From: an uncultured Lutibacter sp.
GTDB lineage: Bacteria > Bacteroidota > Bacteroidia > Flavobacteriales > Flavobacteriaceae
DNA length: 64,000 nucleotides
Assembly: GCF_947493565.1 (NCBI RefSeq)
Contig: NZ_CANLRG010000002.1
Location: forward strand, 186,001 to 250,000
Direction: 5' to 3'
Translations under genes and position numbers: made by a program
In this document: piece after piece, positions 54,476 through 63,246 of the stretch
Layout of the letters: each line of letters begins with the position of its first letter
Position numbering within the stretch: position 1 is the stretch's first letter
The notes under the pieces: generated by a model
The model's database searches: none
What the model was told of the DNA's origin: nothing
What the model saw: the letters and a program-made list of their open reading frames with translations, nothing else

Positions 54476-54890
54476 TATGATTGAGTTTAATTATGAAACT
54501 GCATTTAAATTAAAAGATGAAGAAAAAATTAAGAATTGGATTTCTTCATGCATTCTTCATTATGGATTTACTGAAGGTGAACTTAATTATATTTTTTGTG
54601 ACGATGCTTATTTATTAAAATTAAATGTTGAGTTTTTAGAACACGATACTTTAACTGACATTATAAGTTTTGATTACACGCTTGGTAAGCTTATAAGTGG
54701 CGATATTTTTATATCCATAGAACGAGTTAAAGAAAATGCAAAAATATTTAGTCAAACACTTGATAATGAATTAAATAGGGTTATTATACATGGTGTTTTG
54801 CACTATATAGGATATAAGGATAAAACCGAAGGCGAAAAATTATTGATGAGAGCCGAAGAAGATGCTTGTTTAAAATTATTAGAATCTTAA
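54468..54890 (+). CDS. ybeY: Endoribonuclease YbeY
   Basis: 140 residues from the ATG at 54468, overlapping the upstream gene by 8 bases; a second in-frame ATG at 54477 is equally possible. YbeY is a zinc-dependent RNase for 16S rRNA maturation and ribosome quality control. The family motif is HGVLHYIGYKDKTEGEKLLM. The third zinc ligand position, a His in most bacteria, is Asp/Lys here (GYKDK), which I believe is usual in Bacteroidota. Its stop lies one base before the parS site that precedes mnmG. Confidence 0.92.
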   Translation: MISMIEFNYETAFKLKDEEKIKNWISSCILHYGFTEGELNYIFCDDAYLLKLNVEFLEHDTLTDIISFDYTLGKLISGDIFISIERVKENAKIFSQTLDNELNRVIIHGVLHYIGYKDKTEGEKLLMRAEEDACLKLLES

Positions 54891-54891
54891 A

Positions 54892-54907
54892 TGTTCCACG
54901 TGGAACA
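54892..54907. promoter_or_regulatory. parS site, ParB/Spo0J binding palindrome (left)
   Basis: TGTTCCACGTGGAACA is a perfect 16-base palindrome that fits the bacterial parS consensus tGTTNCACGTGNAACa. It lies between ybeY and mnmG. ParB loads here to organise and segregate the origin region. Confidence 0.9.
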
Positions 54908-54921
54908 AAATTTAGTTGATT

Positions 54922-56793
54922 ATGTTTAATACAGAATATGATGTTATAGTTGTTGGAGGAGGTCATGCTGGTGGTGAAGCAGCTGCTGCAGCTGCAAATA
55001 TGGGCGCTCATACATTGTTAATTACTATGAGTTTGCAAAATATTGCTCAAATGAGTTGTAACCCTGCTATGGGTGGAATTGCGAAAGGTCAGATTGTACG
55101 AGAGATTGATGCTTTAGGTGGTTATAGTGGTATTGTAACAGATAAAACAGCTATTCAGTTTAAAATGTTGAATAAATCTAAAGGGCCTGCAATGTGGAGT
55201 CCGAGAGCTCAAAGTGATCGAATGCGTTTTGCAGAATGTTGGCGAACTATGTTAGAGCAAACTGATAAATTGGACTTTTATCAAGATATGGTCAATGGTT
55301 TATTATTTGATCAAGATACAATTATTGGTGTTAGAACTTCTTTAGGAATTGAAATAAAAGCTAAAACTGTAATTATTACTGCTGGAACTTTTTTAAATGG
55401 CTTGATTCATATAGGAGATAAAACTTTTGGTGGTGGTAGAGCAGGAGAACGTGCTTCTACTGGAATAACAGAAGATTTGGTAAAAAAAGGATTTGAAGCA
55501 GGTAGAATGAAAACAGGAACTCCTCCTAGAGTGGATGGTAGATCTTTAGATTTCTCTAAAATGATTGAACAACCTGGTGATGAAAATCCTGAAAAATTCA
55601 GTTATTTGCCTTCAACTAAACCTTTGATCAAACAACGTTCTTGTTATATGAGTTATACTTCCAAGGAAGTTCATGAGTTGTTAAGAACAGGTTTTGATAG
55701 ATCGCCTATGTTTAATGGTAGAATTAAAAGTATAGGACCTAGATATTGCCCTTCTATAGAAGATAAAATTGATCGTTTTGCTGCCAAAGAACGACACCAA
55801 ATTTTTGTGGAACCAGAAGGTTGGGACACGGTGGAAATTTATGTAAATGGATTTTCTACTTCTTTACCCGAAGATGTTCAGGATAAAGCATTAAGAAAAG
55901 TACCTGGATTTGAGCAGGTAAAATTCTTTAGATATGGTTATGCTATTGAATACGATTTTTTTCCTCCAACACAATTAAAGCACACTTTAGAAACTAAACG
56001 TATAAAAAATTTATATTTTGCTGGGCAAATTAATGGAACCACTGGTTACGAAGAGGCTGCTGCACAAGGGTTGATGGCAGGTGTAAATGCTGTTTTAAAT
56101 ATTAAAGGTAAAAAGCCTTTTATTTTGAAGAGAAATGAAGCTTATATTGGAGTTTTAATAGATGACTTAATTACTAAGGGAACAGAAGAACCATACAGGA
56201 TGTTTACTTCTCGTGCAGAGTATAGGACTTTGTTACGTCAAGATAATGCTGATTTGCGTTTAACTCCTTTGGCTTTTGAGTTAGGATTGGCATCAAAAGA
56301 GCGTTTAAATAGAGTTATAGAAAAACAGGAAAAAACAGATTTATTTGTGAAGTTTTTAACAGAAACGAGTGTTAAACCTGAAGAAATAAATCCAATTTTA
56401 GAGGCTAAAAATACGGCGCCAATTTTGCAATCTATGAAGTTGTTTAAGATAGCTGCAAGACCCCAATTAGATTTTTCTGATATTAGAAAACTTGAAAGTG
56501 TTGAATCTTTTATAGAAATTAATGAGATAGATTTTGAGATTATTGAACAAACAGAAATCCATGTAAAATATGCAGGTTATATAGAGAAAGAAAAGAATCA
56601 AGCTGACAAGTTAACTAGATTAGAGAATGTTTCTATTCCTGCTAATTTTGATTATTCTAAGGTTAAATCTTTATCTATTGAAGCTCGTCAAAAGCTAACA
56701 AAAATTCAACCCATAACCATTTCTCAAGCGAGTAGAATTAGTGGAGTTTCTCCGAGCGATATTTCTGTGTTATTAGTTTATATGGGACGTTAA
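54922..56793 (+). CDS. mnmG: tRNA uridine-5-carboxymethylaminomethyl(34) synthesis enzyme
   Basis: 623 residues from the ATG at 54922 (a TTG two codons earlier is less likely). Works with MnmE to modify the wobble uridine of several tRNAs, using FAD and NADH. FAD motif VIVVGGGHAGGEAAAAAANMG, then SCNPAMGGIAKGQ, the second signature GPRYCPSIEDKIDRF and GTTGYEEAAAQGLMAG are intact. Historically gidA, often near oriC. Here it is flanked on both sides by identical parS palindromes. Confidence 0.98.
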   Translation: MFNTEYDVIVVGGGHAGGEAAAAAANMGAHTLLITMSLQNIAQMSCNPAMGGIAKGQIVREIDALGGYSGIVTDKTAIQFKMLNKSKGPAMWSPRAQSDRMRFAECWRTMLEQTDKLDFYQDMVNGLLFDQDTIIGVRTSLGIEIKAKTVIITAGTFLNGLIHIGDKTFGGGRAGERASTGITEDLVKKGFEAGRMKTGTPPRVDGRSLDFSKMIEQPGDENPEKFSYLPSTKPLIKQRSCYMSYTSKEVHELLRTGFDRSPMFNGRIKSIGPRYCPSIEDKIDRFAAKERHQIFVEPEGWDTVEIYVNGFSTSLPEDVQDKALRKVPGFEQVKFFRYGYAIEYDFFPPTQLKHTLETKRIKNLYFAGQINGTTGYEEAAAQGLMAGVNAVLNIKGKKPFILKRNEAYIGVLIDDLITKGTEEPYRMFTSRAEYRTLLRQDNADLRLTPLAFELGLASKERLNRVIEKQEKTDLFVKFLTETSVKPEEINPILEAKNTAPILQSMKLFKIAARPQLDFSDIRKLESVESFIEINEIDFEIIEQTEIHVKYAGYIEKEKNQADKLTRLENVSIPANFDYSKVKSLSIEARQKLTKIQPITISQASRISGVSPSDISVLLVYMGR

Positions 56794-56799
56794 TTGTTG

Positions 56800-56815
56800 T
56801 GTTCCACGTGGAACA
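56800..56815. promoter_or_regulatory. parS site, ParB/Spo0J binding palindrome (right)
   Basis: A second exact copy of TGTTCCACGTGGAACA, 6 bases after the mnmG stop. Two copies 1.9 kb apart greatly reduce the chance that either is accidental. Confidence 0.9.
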
Positions 56816-56853
56816 TAACCTAGTTTAAATACAAATAAACAGTTGTTATTATA

Positions 56854-57714
56854 ATGAATAGTAAGAAAATGATTTATTTAACTTGTAAAGATTATACGGT
56901 TTCAAATGAAAAATTTGAGTTAATATATAACTCTAAATTTGAAATGTTAGAGACTTATCCTCAACCTAAATTAGATAAATTAGCATCTTATTATGAAAGT
57001 TCAACATACATTTCTCATACCGATTCTAAAAAAACGTTTATTGATAAAATATATCAACTAGTTAAAAAGTACACATTAAAAAATAAATTAAAACTTGTTA
57101 ATTCATTTAAAAGCCCAGAAAAAAAAATACTCGATGTTGGATGTGGTACAGGTGATTTTTTGTTTACATGTAAAAATAATGGTTGGTCTGTTGTGGGGGT
57201 AGAACCAAATATAAATGCTAAAAGTTTAGCTGAAATTAAATTAGCTAGTTCTAATTCAAATCCTATTTTTTCAAAACTTGAGGAGTTAGAAGATATAAAA
57301 TTGGATGTAATTACTTTGTGGCATGTATTAGAACATGTTCCAAATTTAGAAAAATACATTTCACATTTAAAAAGTTTATTAAAACCAAATGGAATTTTAG
57401 TTGTGGCTGTTCCTAATTTTAAGAGTTATGATGCTCAATATTATAAAAAGTTTTGGGCAGCTTATGATGTGCCTAGACATTTATGGCATTTTTCAAAAAA
57501 ATCAATTCAACTTTTATTTGAAAATGAAAACATGAAAGTTGATCAAATACTTCCAATGAAATTTGATTCATTTTATGTGGCTTTATTAAGTGAAAAATAT
57601 AAACATCAAAAATCTAATTTTTTAAAAGCATTTTGGATTGGATTGCTTTCAAATATTAAAGCAAGTGAGTCTAAAGAGTATTCATCTTTAATTTACATCA
57701 TTAAAAACAGTTAA
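56854..57714 (+). CDS. Class I SAM-dependent methyltransferase
   Basis: 286 residues. The N-terminal part has a conserved lead-in (PQPKLDKLASYYESSTYISHT); the Rossmann core contains motif I KKILDVGCGTGDFLF (about 90-104), the acidic end of strand 2 (VVGVEPN), and LDVITLWHVLEHVPNLEKYI (motif IV to post-IV), typical of ubiquinone/sugar-type methyltransferases. The substrate is unknown; related flavobacterial proteins follow mnmG. The ATG at 56854 could be replaced by one at 56869 with little loss. Confidence 0.88.
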   Translation: MNSKKMIYLTCKDYTVSNEKFELIYNSKFEMLETYPQPKLDKLASYYESSTYISHTDSKKTFIDKIYQLVKKYTLKNKLKLVNSFKSPEKKILDVGCGTGDFLFTCKNNGWSVVGVEPNINAKSLAEIKLASSNSNPIFSKLEELEDIKLDVITLWHVLEHVPNLEKYISHLKSLLKPNGILVVAVPNFKSYDAQYYKKFWAAYDVPRHLWHFSKKSIQLLFENENMKVDQILPMKFDSFYVALLSEKYKHQKSNFLKAFWIGLLSNIKASESKEYSSLIYIIKNS

Positions 57715-57952
57715 AACTTATTTTAAAGCGATTTTACAAACTTTATTAGCTATAGGCTTAGTATGTGTAGAAAAATCAATAAAACTCTTTTATATGAGAG
57801 TTATTAAAGTTGTTTTTAATAATAAAAAGCTATTAAATGTGTTTAATAAATAAATAAATTCAATTCTTTGAAATTATTGGTAAACCTATCCTAAATTGTT
57901 TTTATATTCGCAGCAATTTTAATAGAAGAAACCAAAACTAAAATATTTAAAA

Positions 57953-58462
57953 ATGAAAAAACTATTATTAGTTGCTTTTGCAATAGTGTTAGCGTCATGC
58001 AACCAAACCAAAATTGCCTACATCAATGTTGAAGATTTAATGAAGGATTATGAAGGTACCAAAGCTTTAGAAGAAACTTTAAAAGCAAAACAAGATGCTA
58101 TGGCTAAAGAGTTAGATAGTTTATCGGCACCTTTCCAAACCAAGGTTCAGGAATATTATCAAAACGCTCAAAAAATGTCTGCACAAAAAAGAGCTCAAAC
58201 AGAACAAGGTTTACAGCAAGAACAGCAAATGTTACAGCTTAAGCAACAACAAGCATCTCAAACTTTACAACAAGAAAATCAGGAATTAAGTGAGGCAATT
58301 ACTAAAAAAGTAGACAGTTTTGTAACTGAATATGCTAAATTAAAAGGGTTTAATTTAGTGTTGGGTACTTCTGGAAATGGAACCGTAATGTATGGTGATG
58401 AAACTTTAAATATAACTAACGAAATTTTAGTTATTTTAAATGAAGATTTTACTAAAAAGTAG
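57953..58462 (+). CDS. OmpH/Skp-like periplasmic chaperone lipoprotein
   Basis: 169 residues. Signal peptide with lipobox LASC, so the mature protein is probably a lipoprotein with Cys16 lipidated. The body has the Skp pattern: a short beta part (KIAYINVEDLMKDYEG), a long Gln-rich coiled coil (about 40-125), and a C-terminal beta return (KGFNLVLGTSGNGTVMYG). Skp-type trimers hold outer membrane proteins during transit. A strong bidirectional terminator follows. Confidence 0.9.
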   Translation: MKKLLLVAFAIVLASCNQTKIAYINVEDLMKDYEGTKALEETLKAKQDAMAKELDSLSAPFQTKVQEYYQNAQKMSAQKRAQTEQGLQQEQQMLQLKQQQASQTLQQENQELSEAITKKVDSFVTEYAKLKGFNLVLGTSGNGTVMYGDETLNITNEILVILNEDFTKK

Positions 58463-58480
58463 CCTAAAATATCAAATCAA

Positions 58481-58514
58481 AAAAAAGCCTTTAACTTTTG
58501 CTAAAGGCTTTTTT
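58481..58514. terminator. Bidirectional intrinsic terminator
   Basis: Perfect arms AAAAAAGCCTTTA / TAAAGGCTTTTTT around an 8-base loop; partial complementarity extends further outwards. It separates the convergent OmpH-like gene and the end of the holB operon. Confidence 0.9.
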
Positions 58515-58517
58515 TGA

Positions 58518-59042
58518 TTATTTTTTTACTCCAGAAAACTGTTGCTCTTTTATTTTAAAAAGAATATTAAATGTAGTTAAACTACCATAAATTCTAGTAA
58601 TGTATTGTTGTAAATCAACTTTTTCTTGGTCATCTAAATTACTACTCGAATTTATTTTTTGCTCCATAACTCTAATACGGTCTCTAACCATTACTATTTT
58701 ATGAAAAAAAGTGTCGATAGGAATTTCTTTACTTGCCAAGCTAGTATCCTTGGGTTCTAAAATTAATTTGCCGCCTTTCCATCGATCTCCAATGGGAATA
58801 ATTTCAGAAATGTCTGACCATTGTTTTAACATGTTTTTAAGGGTGGTTTCAACTTCATAAAAACTAATAGTATCCACTTCATCTTCAACACTTTCAATAA
58901 CTTCAAACTCGCTATTTATGTCAATTGTTTCTAATCCGTTTTCAATAAATGTTACCCAATAATGTTTGGAGGTTACGTTGGTTACAACGCCAAGTCCAAA
59001 TTCTAAATGTTTAATGCGTGAACCTATACCTAATAATTTCAT
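58518..59042 (-). CDS. Unknown cytoplasmic protein with small beta-barrel N-terminus
   Basis: 174 residues from the ATG at 59042. Residues 1-45 (LGIGSRIKHLEFGLGVVTNV, HYWVTFIENGLETI) look like a small SH3/KOW-like barrel; the rest is helical (ETTLKNMLKQWSD, MVRDRIRVMEQKI, LQQYITRIYGSLTTF). No family name can be given. It is the last gene of the holB run, 10 bases after a DoxX-like gene. Confidence 0.75.
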   Translation of the reverse strand: MKLLGIGSRIKHLEFGLGVVTNVTSKHYWVTFIENGLETIDINSEFEVIESVEDEVDTISFYEVETTLKNMLKQWSDISEIIPIGDRWKGGKLILEPKDTSLASKEIPIDTFFHKIVMVRDRIRVMEQKINSSSNLDDQEKVDLQQYITRIYGSLTTFNILFKIKEQQFSGVKK

Positions 59043-59052
59043 AATCAATGTT

Positions 59053-59442
59053 TTAAGTTAATATGTATATGCCTATTATATTTAAAATAAAGTAAATTGT
59101 AATGTTCATAGCACCAGGATAATCCTTAGCTAACCTTTGACCAGCTAAAAATTGAATTAAAATAATTGCAGAAATTTCTAATCCAATTTTTGCTGTTAGA
59201 AAAGAAGCTTCTGTTATTAAATAATATAATCCTAGGGCTAGCACAACAAATGCTATAATTTCTAATATCACAATATGTATTAATAATATTGGAACTAGTT
59301 TATGTAGTATTGTTTTTTTAAAATGATTTGAATAATAGTTTGTTGTATTTTTCCAAGCTGTAATTTTTTCAAGTACAGATATGAAATAAGTAATTATGAA
59401 AAAAACTACAATTAATATTTGTGCTGCATTATTATTAAACAT
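59053..59442 (-). CDS. DoxX-like four-helix membrane protein
   Basis: 129 residues with four membrane helices and the DoxX-like start ILIVVFFIITYFISVLEKITAW and core AGQRLAKDYPGAMNITIYFI. The DoxX group contains thiosulfate:quinone oxidoreductase subunits and many proteins of unknown role. It begins 6 bases after holB. Confidence 0.75.
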   Translation of the reverse strand: MFNNNAAQILIVVFFIITYFISVLEKITAWKNTTNYYSNHFKKTILHKLVPILLIHIVILEIIAFVVLALGLYYLITEASFLTAKIGLEISAIILIQFLAGQRLAKDYPGAMNITIYFILNIIGIYILT

Positions 59443-59448
59443 AAATTT

Positions 59449-60591
59449 TTAAGAAGTTTCTTTTTGATGTAAAAGCCTAGTGAGTTTGATGGATAAATCT
59501 AATAAAATAATTTTAGGATTTCCATTTCTTTCTATATGATATAAAGCATCATTTAATTCTTTAGTAATTTCAATAATATTTCCACTATGAACGAAAGGTG
59601 CAAAATTTTCAAGTTTAAAATTAGGGGATTTTGGTTGTAAAAAAACCAATTCTTCAGTTCCATAGTTTAATAACATTGCTTGTCTAAAAAATTGCAAACA
59701 ATAGTTTAAAAAACGTTTTTGAGTTTCTCTACCTGTTTTAGCGATAGTTTCACTCCATTCAATTAAATTTTTAATGACAGCTGCATTTCCTTTTGCTTTA
59801 AAAGCAGCACGTATCCAAGTTATAAACCACTGTTCAAATTGTTCATCGGTATTATCATTATGCAATAAATGGAGCGCTTTGTTAAAGTTTCCATCTGCTT
59901 GTTGAGCAATATTCTGAGCAATTGGAGGATCAGTTCCTTCGCGTTCAACAAGTCCTTTGATAATATCTGTTTCAGAAAGTAATGGGAACTGTAATATTTG
60001 ACAACGTGATTTAATGGTTGTTATAATTTGTTCTTCATTTTCAGCAATTAATAAAAAAACAGTTTTTTTAGGGGGTTCTTCTAAAAGCTTAAGTAATTTA
60101 TTAGCCGTTGCAGCATTCATTTTTTCAGCCATCCAAATAATCATTACTTTATAGCCCCCTTCGTAACTTTTTAACTTTAAAGATTTTACAATTTCGTCGG
60201 CTTCATCAACGCCAATTTGTCCTTGTTTGTTTTCAATACCTAAAGTTTGCAACCATTCAAATAAGTTTCCATAGGGGTTTGTAGTTACAAATTTTCTCCA
60301 TTCATCTAAAAATAAATTACTTACGGGTTTAGATTTAACGGTTTCATTTGTTGAAACTGGGAATGCAAAATGTAAATCGGGGTGTTGTAATTTTTTACAT
60401 TTTAAAGCACAAGCTTCTTTATTAGAAGAGGTACTACATAAAATATATTGTGCATAAGCAATGGCTGTTGGCAATACCCCAGACCCTTCTTTTCCAACAA
60501 ACAACTGTGCATGAGAAATTCTACCATTATCGGTAGATTTTACCAAATGATTTTTTAAATGCTCTTGCCCTAAAATTTCAGAAAAATTCAT
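59449..60591 (-). CDS. holB: DNA polymerase III delta' subunit
   Basis: 380 residues. Part of the clamp loader that opens the beta ring. The P-loop region reads FVGKEGSGVLPTAIAYA, degenerate (no GKT), as expected for delta' which does not hydrolyse ATP. The zinc-module cysteines are visible in CSTSSNKEACALKCKKLQHPDLHF. The sensor-region MIIWMAEKMNAATANKLLKLLEEPP is the strongest signature. The C-terminal 150 residues are the helical collar domain. It starts a three-gene minus-strand run. Confidence 0.93.
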   Translation of the reverse strand: MNFSEILGQEHLKNHLVKSTDNGRISHAQLFVGKEGSGVLPTAIAYAQYILCSTSSNKEACALKCKKLQHPDLHFAFPVSTNETVKSKPVSNLFLDEWRKFVTTNPYGNLFEWLQTLGIENKQGQIGVDEADEIVKSLKLKSYEGGYKVMIIWMAEKMNAATANKLLKLLEEPPKKTVFLLIAENEEQIITTIKSRCQILQFPLLSETDIIKGLVEREGTDPPIAQNIAQQADGNFNKALHLLHNDNTDEQFEQWFITWIRAAFKAKGNAAVIKNLIEWSETIAKTGRETQKRFLNYCLQFFRQAMLLNYGTEELVFLQPKSPNFKLENFAPFVHSGNIIEITKELNDALYHIERNGNPKIILLDLSIKLTRLLHQKETS

Positions 60592-60697
60592 TAAAGCGAA
60601 AGTAAAACTTTTTTTTAATTTTTAAATTGTTTCGTTTCTAATTCTTTGGAGTGAAATCGCTTTCGTAAATATCTTAAACCCTTAGCTTAATTTAAGT

Positions 60698-60705
60698 TAT
60701 ATTTG
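60698..60705 (+). promoter_or_regulatory. -7 promoter box of pgk
   Basis: TATATTTG matches TAnnTTTG, 20 bases before the pgk ATG. It overlaps an inverted repeat, ATATTTGT / ACAAATAT with 3-base centre (60699-60717), which may be an operator or an accident of AT-rich sequence. Confidence 0.55.
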
Positions 60706-60725
60706 TACAACAAATATTTACAAAA

Positions 60726-61913
60726 ATGAAAACAATACAAGATATAAATTTTGAAGGTAAAAAAGCTTTGATTAGAGTAGATTTTAATGTGCCTTTAGAT
60801 GAAAATTTTAAAGTTACAGACGCTACAAGAATTGAAGCAGCTAAACCAACAATTATTAAAATATTAGAAGATGGTGGTGCAGTAGTTTTAATGTCTCACT
60901 TAGGAAGACCAAAAGGTGCTGAAGTTAAATTTTCATTACAACATATTGTTGAAAAAGTTTCTGAAATTCTAGGTGTTCAAGTAAAATTTGCTTCTAACTG
61001 TGTAGGTGAAGTTGCAGAAAGCGCTGCTTTTAATTTAAAAATGGGAGAAGTTCTATTGTTAGAAAATCTACGTTTTCATACCGAGGAAACTAAGGGGGAT
61101 ATTGAATTTGCTAAACAGCTTTCAAAATTGGGAGATGTATATGTAAATGATGCTTTTGGAACTGCGCACAGGGCACATGCCTCAACTACCATTGTGGCTC
61201 AATTTTTTCCTAATAATAAATGTTTTGGAAACTTATTAGCACAAGAAATAATTAGTATTAAAAAAGTGTTAGAAGATAGTGAAAAACCTGTTTTAGCAAT
61301 TTTAGGTGGAGCTAAAGTATCTTCTAAAATTACCATTATTGAAAATATTTTAGATAAAGTAGATCATTTAATTATTGGTGGAGGAATGAGTTTTACATTT
61401 GTTAAAGCAAAAGGAGGAAAAATTGGAAAGTCTATTTGTGAAGATGATAAACAAGCATTGGCATTGGATATTTTAAAACAAGCAAAAGAAAAAGGTGTTC
61501 AAGTTCATATTCCTGTTGATGTAGTAGCTGCTGATGATTTTAGTAACGATGCAAATACACAAATTTGTGACATTTATAACATTCCTGATGGCTGGGAAGG
61601 AGTAGATGCAGGTCCAAAATCACGCGAAATATTTGATAAAATTGTAAACGAATCTAAAACAATTCTTTGGAACGGACCGTTAGGTGTTTTTGAAATGGAA
61701 AGTTTTGCTCAAGGAACAATTGCTTTAGGTAATTCAATTGCAAATGCTACTAAAAATGGAACATTCTCTTTAGTTGGAGGAGGAGATTCTGTAGCAGCAG
61801 TAAAACAGTTTGGTTTTCAAGACAAAGTAAGTTATGTTTCAACAGGTGGAGGAGCAATGTTAGAAAGTTTGGAAGGAAAAACATTACCAGGTATTGAAGC
61901 TATTTTAAAATAA
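60726..61913 (+). CDS. pgk: Phosphoglycerate kinase
   Basis: 395 residues. Converts 1,3-bisphosphoglycerate and ADP to 3-phosphoglycerate and ATP in glycolysis. N-terminal substrate domain with [14 protein letters not shown] and SHLGRPKG, histidine and arginine motif [13 protein letters not shown], and C-terminal nucleotide domain ending in [15 protein letters not shown] and [18 protein letters not shown]. The length is typical. Own promoter and terminator. Confidence 0.98.
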   Translation: MKTIQDINFEGKKALIRVDFNVPLDENFKVTDATRIEAAKPTIIKILEDGGAVVLMSHLGRPKGAEVKFSLQHIVEKVSEILGVQVKFASNCVGEVAESAAFNLKMGEVLLLENLRFHTEETKGDIEFAKQLSKLGDVYVNDAFGTAHRAHASTTIVAQFFPNNKCFGNLLAQEIISIKKVLEDSEKPVLAILGGAKVSSKITIIENILDKVDHLIIGGGMSFTFVKAKGGKIGKSICEDDKQALALDILKQAKEKGVQVHIPVDVVAADDFSNDANTQICDIYNIPDGWEGVDAGPKSREIFDKIVNESKTILWNGPLGVFEMESFAQGTIALGNSIANATKNGTFSLVGGGDSVAAVKQFGFQDKVSYVSTGGGAMLESLEGKTLPGIEAILK

Positions 61914-61940
61914 ATACAACCGTATTTTATAAAATTTAAA

Positions 61941-61970
61941 AACGCGTTCTATTTTAGAACGTGTTTTTTT
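61941..61970 (+). terminator. Intrinsic terminator of pgk
   Basis: AACGCGTTCT / AGAACGTGTT stem (one G-T pair) with a 5-base loop, followed by a run of Ts. It is 28 bases past the pgk stop. Confidence 0.8.
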
Positions 61971-61988
61971 ATTGTCACATTTCTAACG

Positions 61989-62017
61989 TTGTTTACTAAA
62001 TTATTTCTTTACTTTTG
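61989..62017 (+). promoter_or_regulatory. Promoter of the aldo/keto reductase
   Basis: TTG at 61989-61991, an 18-base spacer and TACTTTTG at 62010-62017 match both elements of the flavobacterial promoter. It lies 34 bases before the ATG at 62052 and within the longer open frame, so it settles the start. Confidence 0.65.
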
Positions 62018-62051
62018 GAAAGTTAAAAAAAGAATTACTACTATAAAAATT

Positions 62052-63089
62052 ATGAAATACACCTACATTCCAAATACCGATATAAAAGTTAGTAAAATTT
62101 GTTTAGGAACTATGACTTTTGGTCAACAAAATACAGAAGAAGAAGCGCATGAACAGTTAAATTTTGCAAAGGAAAAAGGAGTAAACTTTATTGATACTGC
62201 TGAAATGTATTCCATACCAGGAAGAAAAGAAACTCAAGGTAGTACAGAGCGCTATATAGGATCTTGGTTAAAGGATCAACAAAGAGATGATTTAGTAATT
62301 GCAACCAAAATAACCGGGCCTAATGAGTATTTTAAATTTATTAGAGAAGATTTGGGTTTTTCTAAAAAGGTACTTACCGAAGCATTAAATAACAGCTTAA
62401 GTCGTTTACAAACTAATTATGTAGATATTTATCAATTACATTGGCCAGAAAGAAATACCAACTTTTTTGGGAAAAGGAATTATGTACATGATGCCAATGA
62501 AAAGTGGGAAGATAATTTTAAAGAAGTAATTGAAACACTAGATAGTTTTGTAAAAGAAGGTAAAATTCGTCATTATGGGGTTTCCAATGAAACCTCCTGG
62601 GGTGTTATGCGCCATTTATCAGAAAGCACAACGCACAATTTAACACGTTGTAAAACTATTCAAAATGCTTATTCACTAATAAACCGTTTATTTGAAATTA
62701 ATTTAGCAGAAGTTTCCATACGTGAAAAGGTTGGTTTATTAGCTTACTCTCCTTTAGCTTTTGGAGTTTTATCTGGAAAATATTTACATGGAAATTTACC
62801 CGAAAATTCCCGTTTAAAATTATTCCCTCAATATAGCAGATACAGCAGTAAACAATCTTATTTTTTAACTGAAAAGTATATGGAGTTGGCAAAAGAATTA
62901 AATTTAAGTTTAGTGCAATTGGCTTTGGCTTTTGTTAATCAACAAGAGTTTGTAACTGCAAATATTATTGGAGCAACTACACTCAACCAATTAAAAGAAA
63001 ATATTTCAAGCATTGAGGTAAAATTATCTTCAGAAATATTAAACAAAATAGATCAAATACAAGAATTGCAACCAAATCCTGCTCCATAA
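62052..63089 (+). CDS. Aldo/keto reductase, Tas-like
   Basis: 345 residues from the ATG at 62052. NADPH-dependent TIM barrel. Catalytic tetrad: Asp in NFIDTAEMY, Tyr of the same stretch, Lys in VIATKI, His in IYQLHWPER. The C-terminal cofactor region NIIGATTLNQLKENI is intact. The N-terminal MKYTYIPNTDIKVSKICLGTMTFG and the long loop WPERNTNFFGKRNY resemble E. coli Tas. The physiological carbonyl substrate is not known. Confidence 0.92.
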   Translation: MKYTYIPNTDIKVSKICLGTMTFGQQNTEEEAHEQLNFAKEKGVNFIDTAEMYSIPGRKETQGSTERYIGSWLKDQQRDDLVIATKITGPNEYFKFIREDLGFSKKVLTEALNNSLSRLQTNYVDIYQLHWPERNTNFFGKRNYVHDANEKWEDNFKEVIETLDSFVKEGKIRHYGVSNETSWGVMRHLSESTTHNLTRCKTIQNAYSLINRLFEINLAEVSIREKVGLLAYSPLAFGVLSGKYLHGNLPENSRLKLFPQYSRYSSKQSYFLTEKYMELAKELNLSLVQLALAFVNQQEFVTANIIGATTLNQLKENISSIEVKLSSEILNKIDQIQELQPNPAP

Positions 63090-63137
63090 AATTCATTTCA
63101 AATAGTTTATAGTTACTTGCATAAATTTGTAACAATA

Positions 63138-63151
63138 ATGACATAAATCAT
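63138..63151. promoter_or_regulatory. Candidate Crp/Fnr-family site upstream of nrfHA
   Basis: ATGACATAAATCAT has exact 4-base arms and keeps the TGAY-N4-RTCA core of the Crp/Fnr family. It lies 96 bases before the nrfH ATG. A weak -7 match, TAATATTG, is at 63204-63211, which would place the site near -73. Confidence 0.4.
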
Positions 63152-63246
63152 AGTTTATACATTAAATTTTAACAAATTTTGCATATCGAAAAAGCATAAA
63201 AGATAATATTGTCTTAAACTCTTTTTCTGAATTTAATAGAAACTAT

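Noticed and set aside
55011-57359. Minus-strand open frames inside ybeY/mnmG and the methyltransferase gene
   Set aside because: They lie opposite strongly conserved coding sequence and have no family features; they are shadows of the plus-strand genes.
57715-57952. Possible RNA gene in the 238-base gap before the OmpH-like gene, with hairpin AACTCT/AGAGTT at 57783-57802
   Set aside because: No cloverleaf, no T run after the hairpin and no second stem; I see only a weak promoter-like TATATTCG at 57903-57910.
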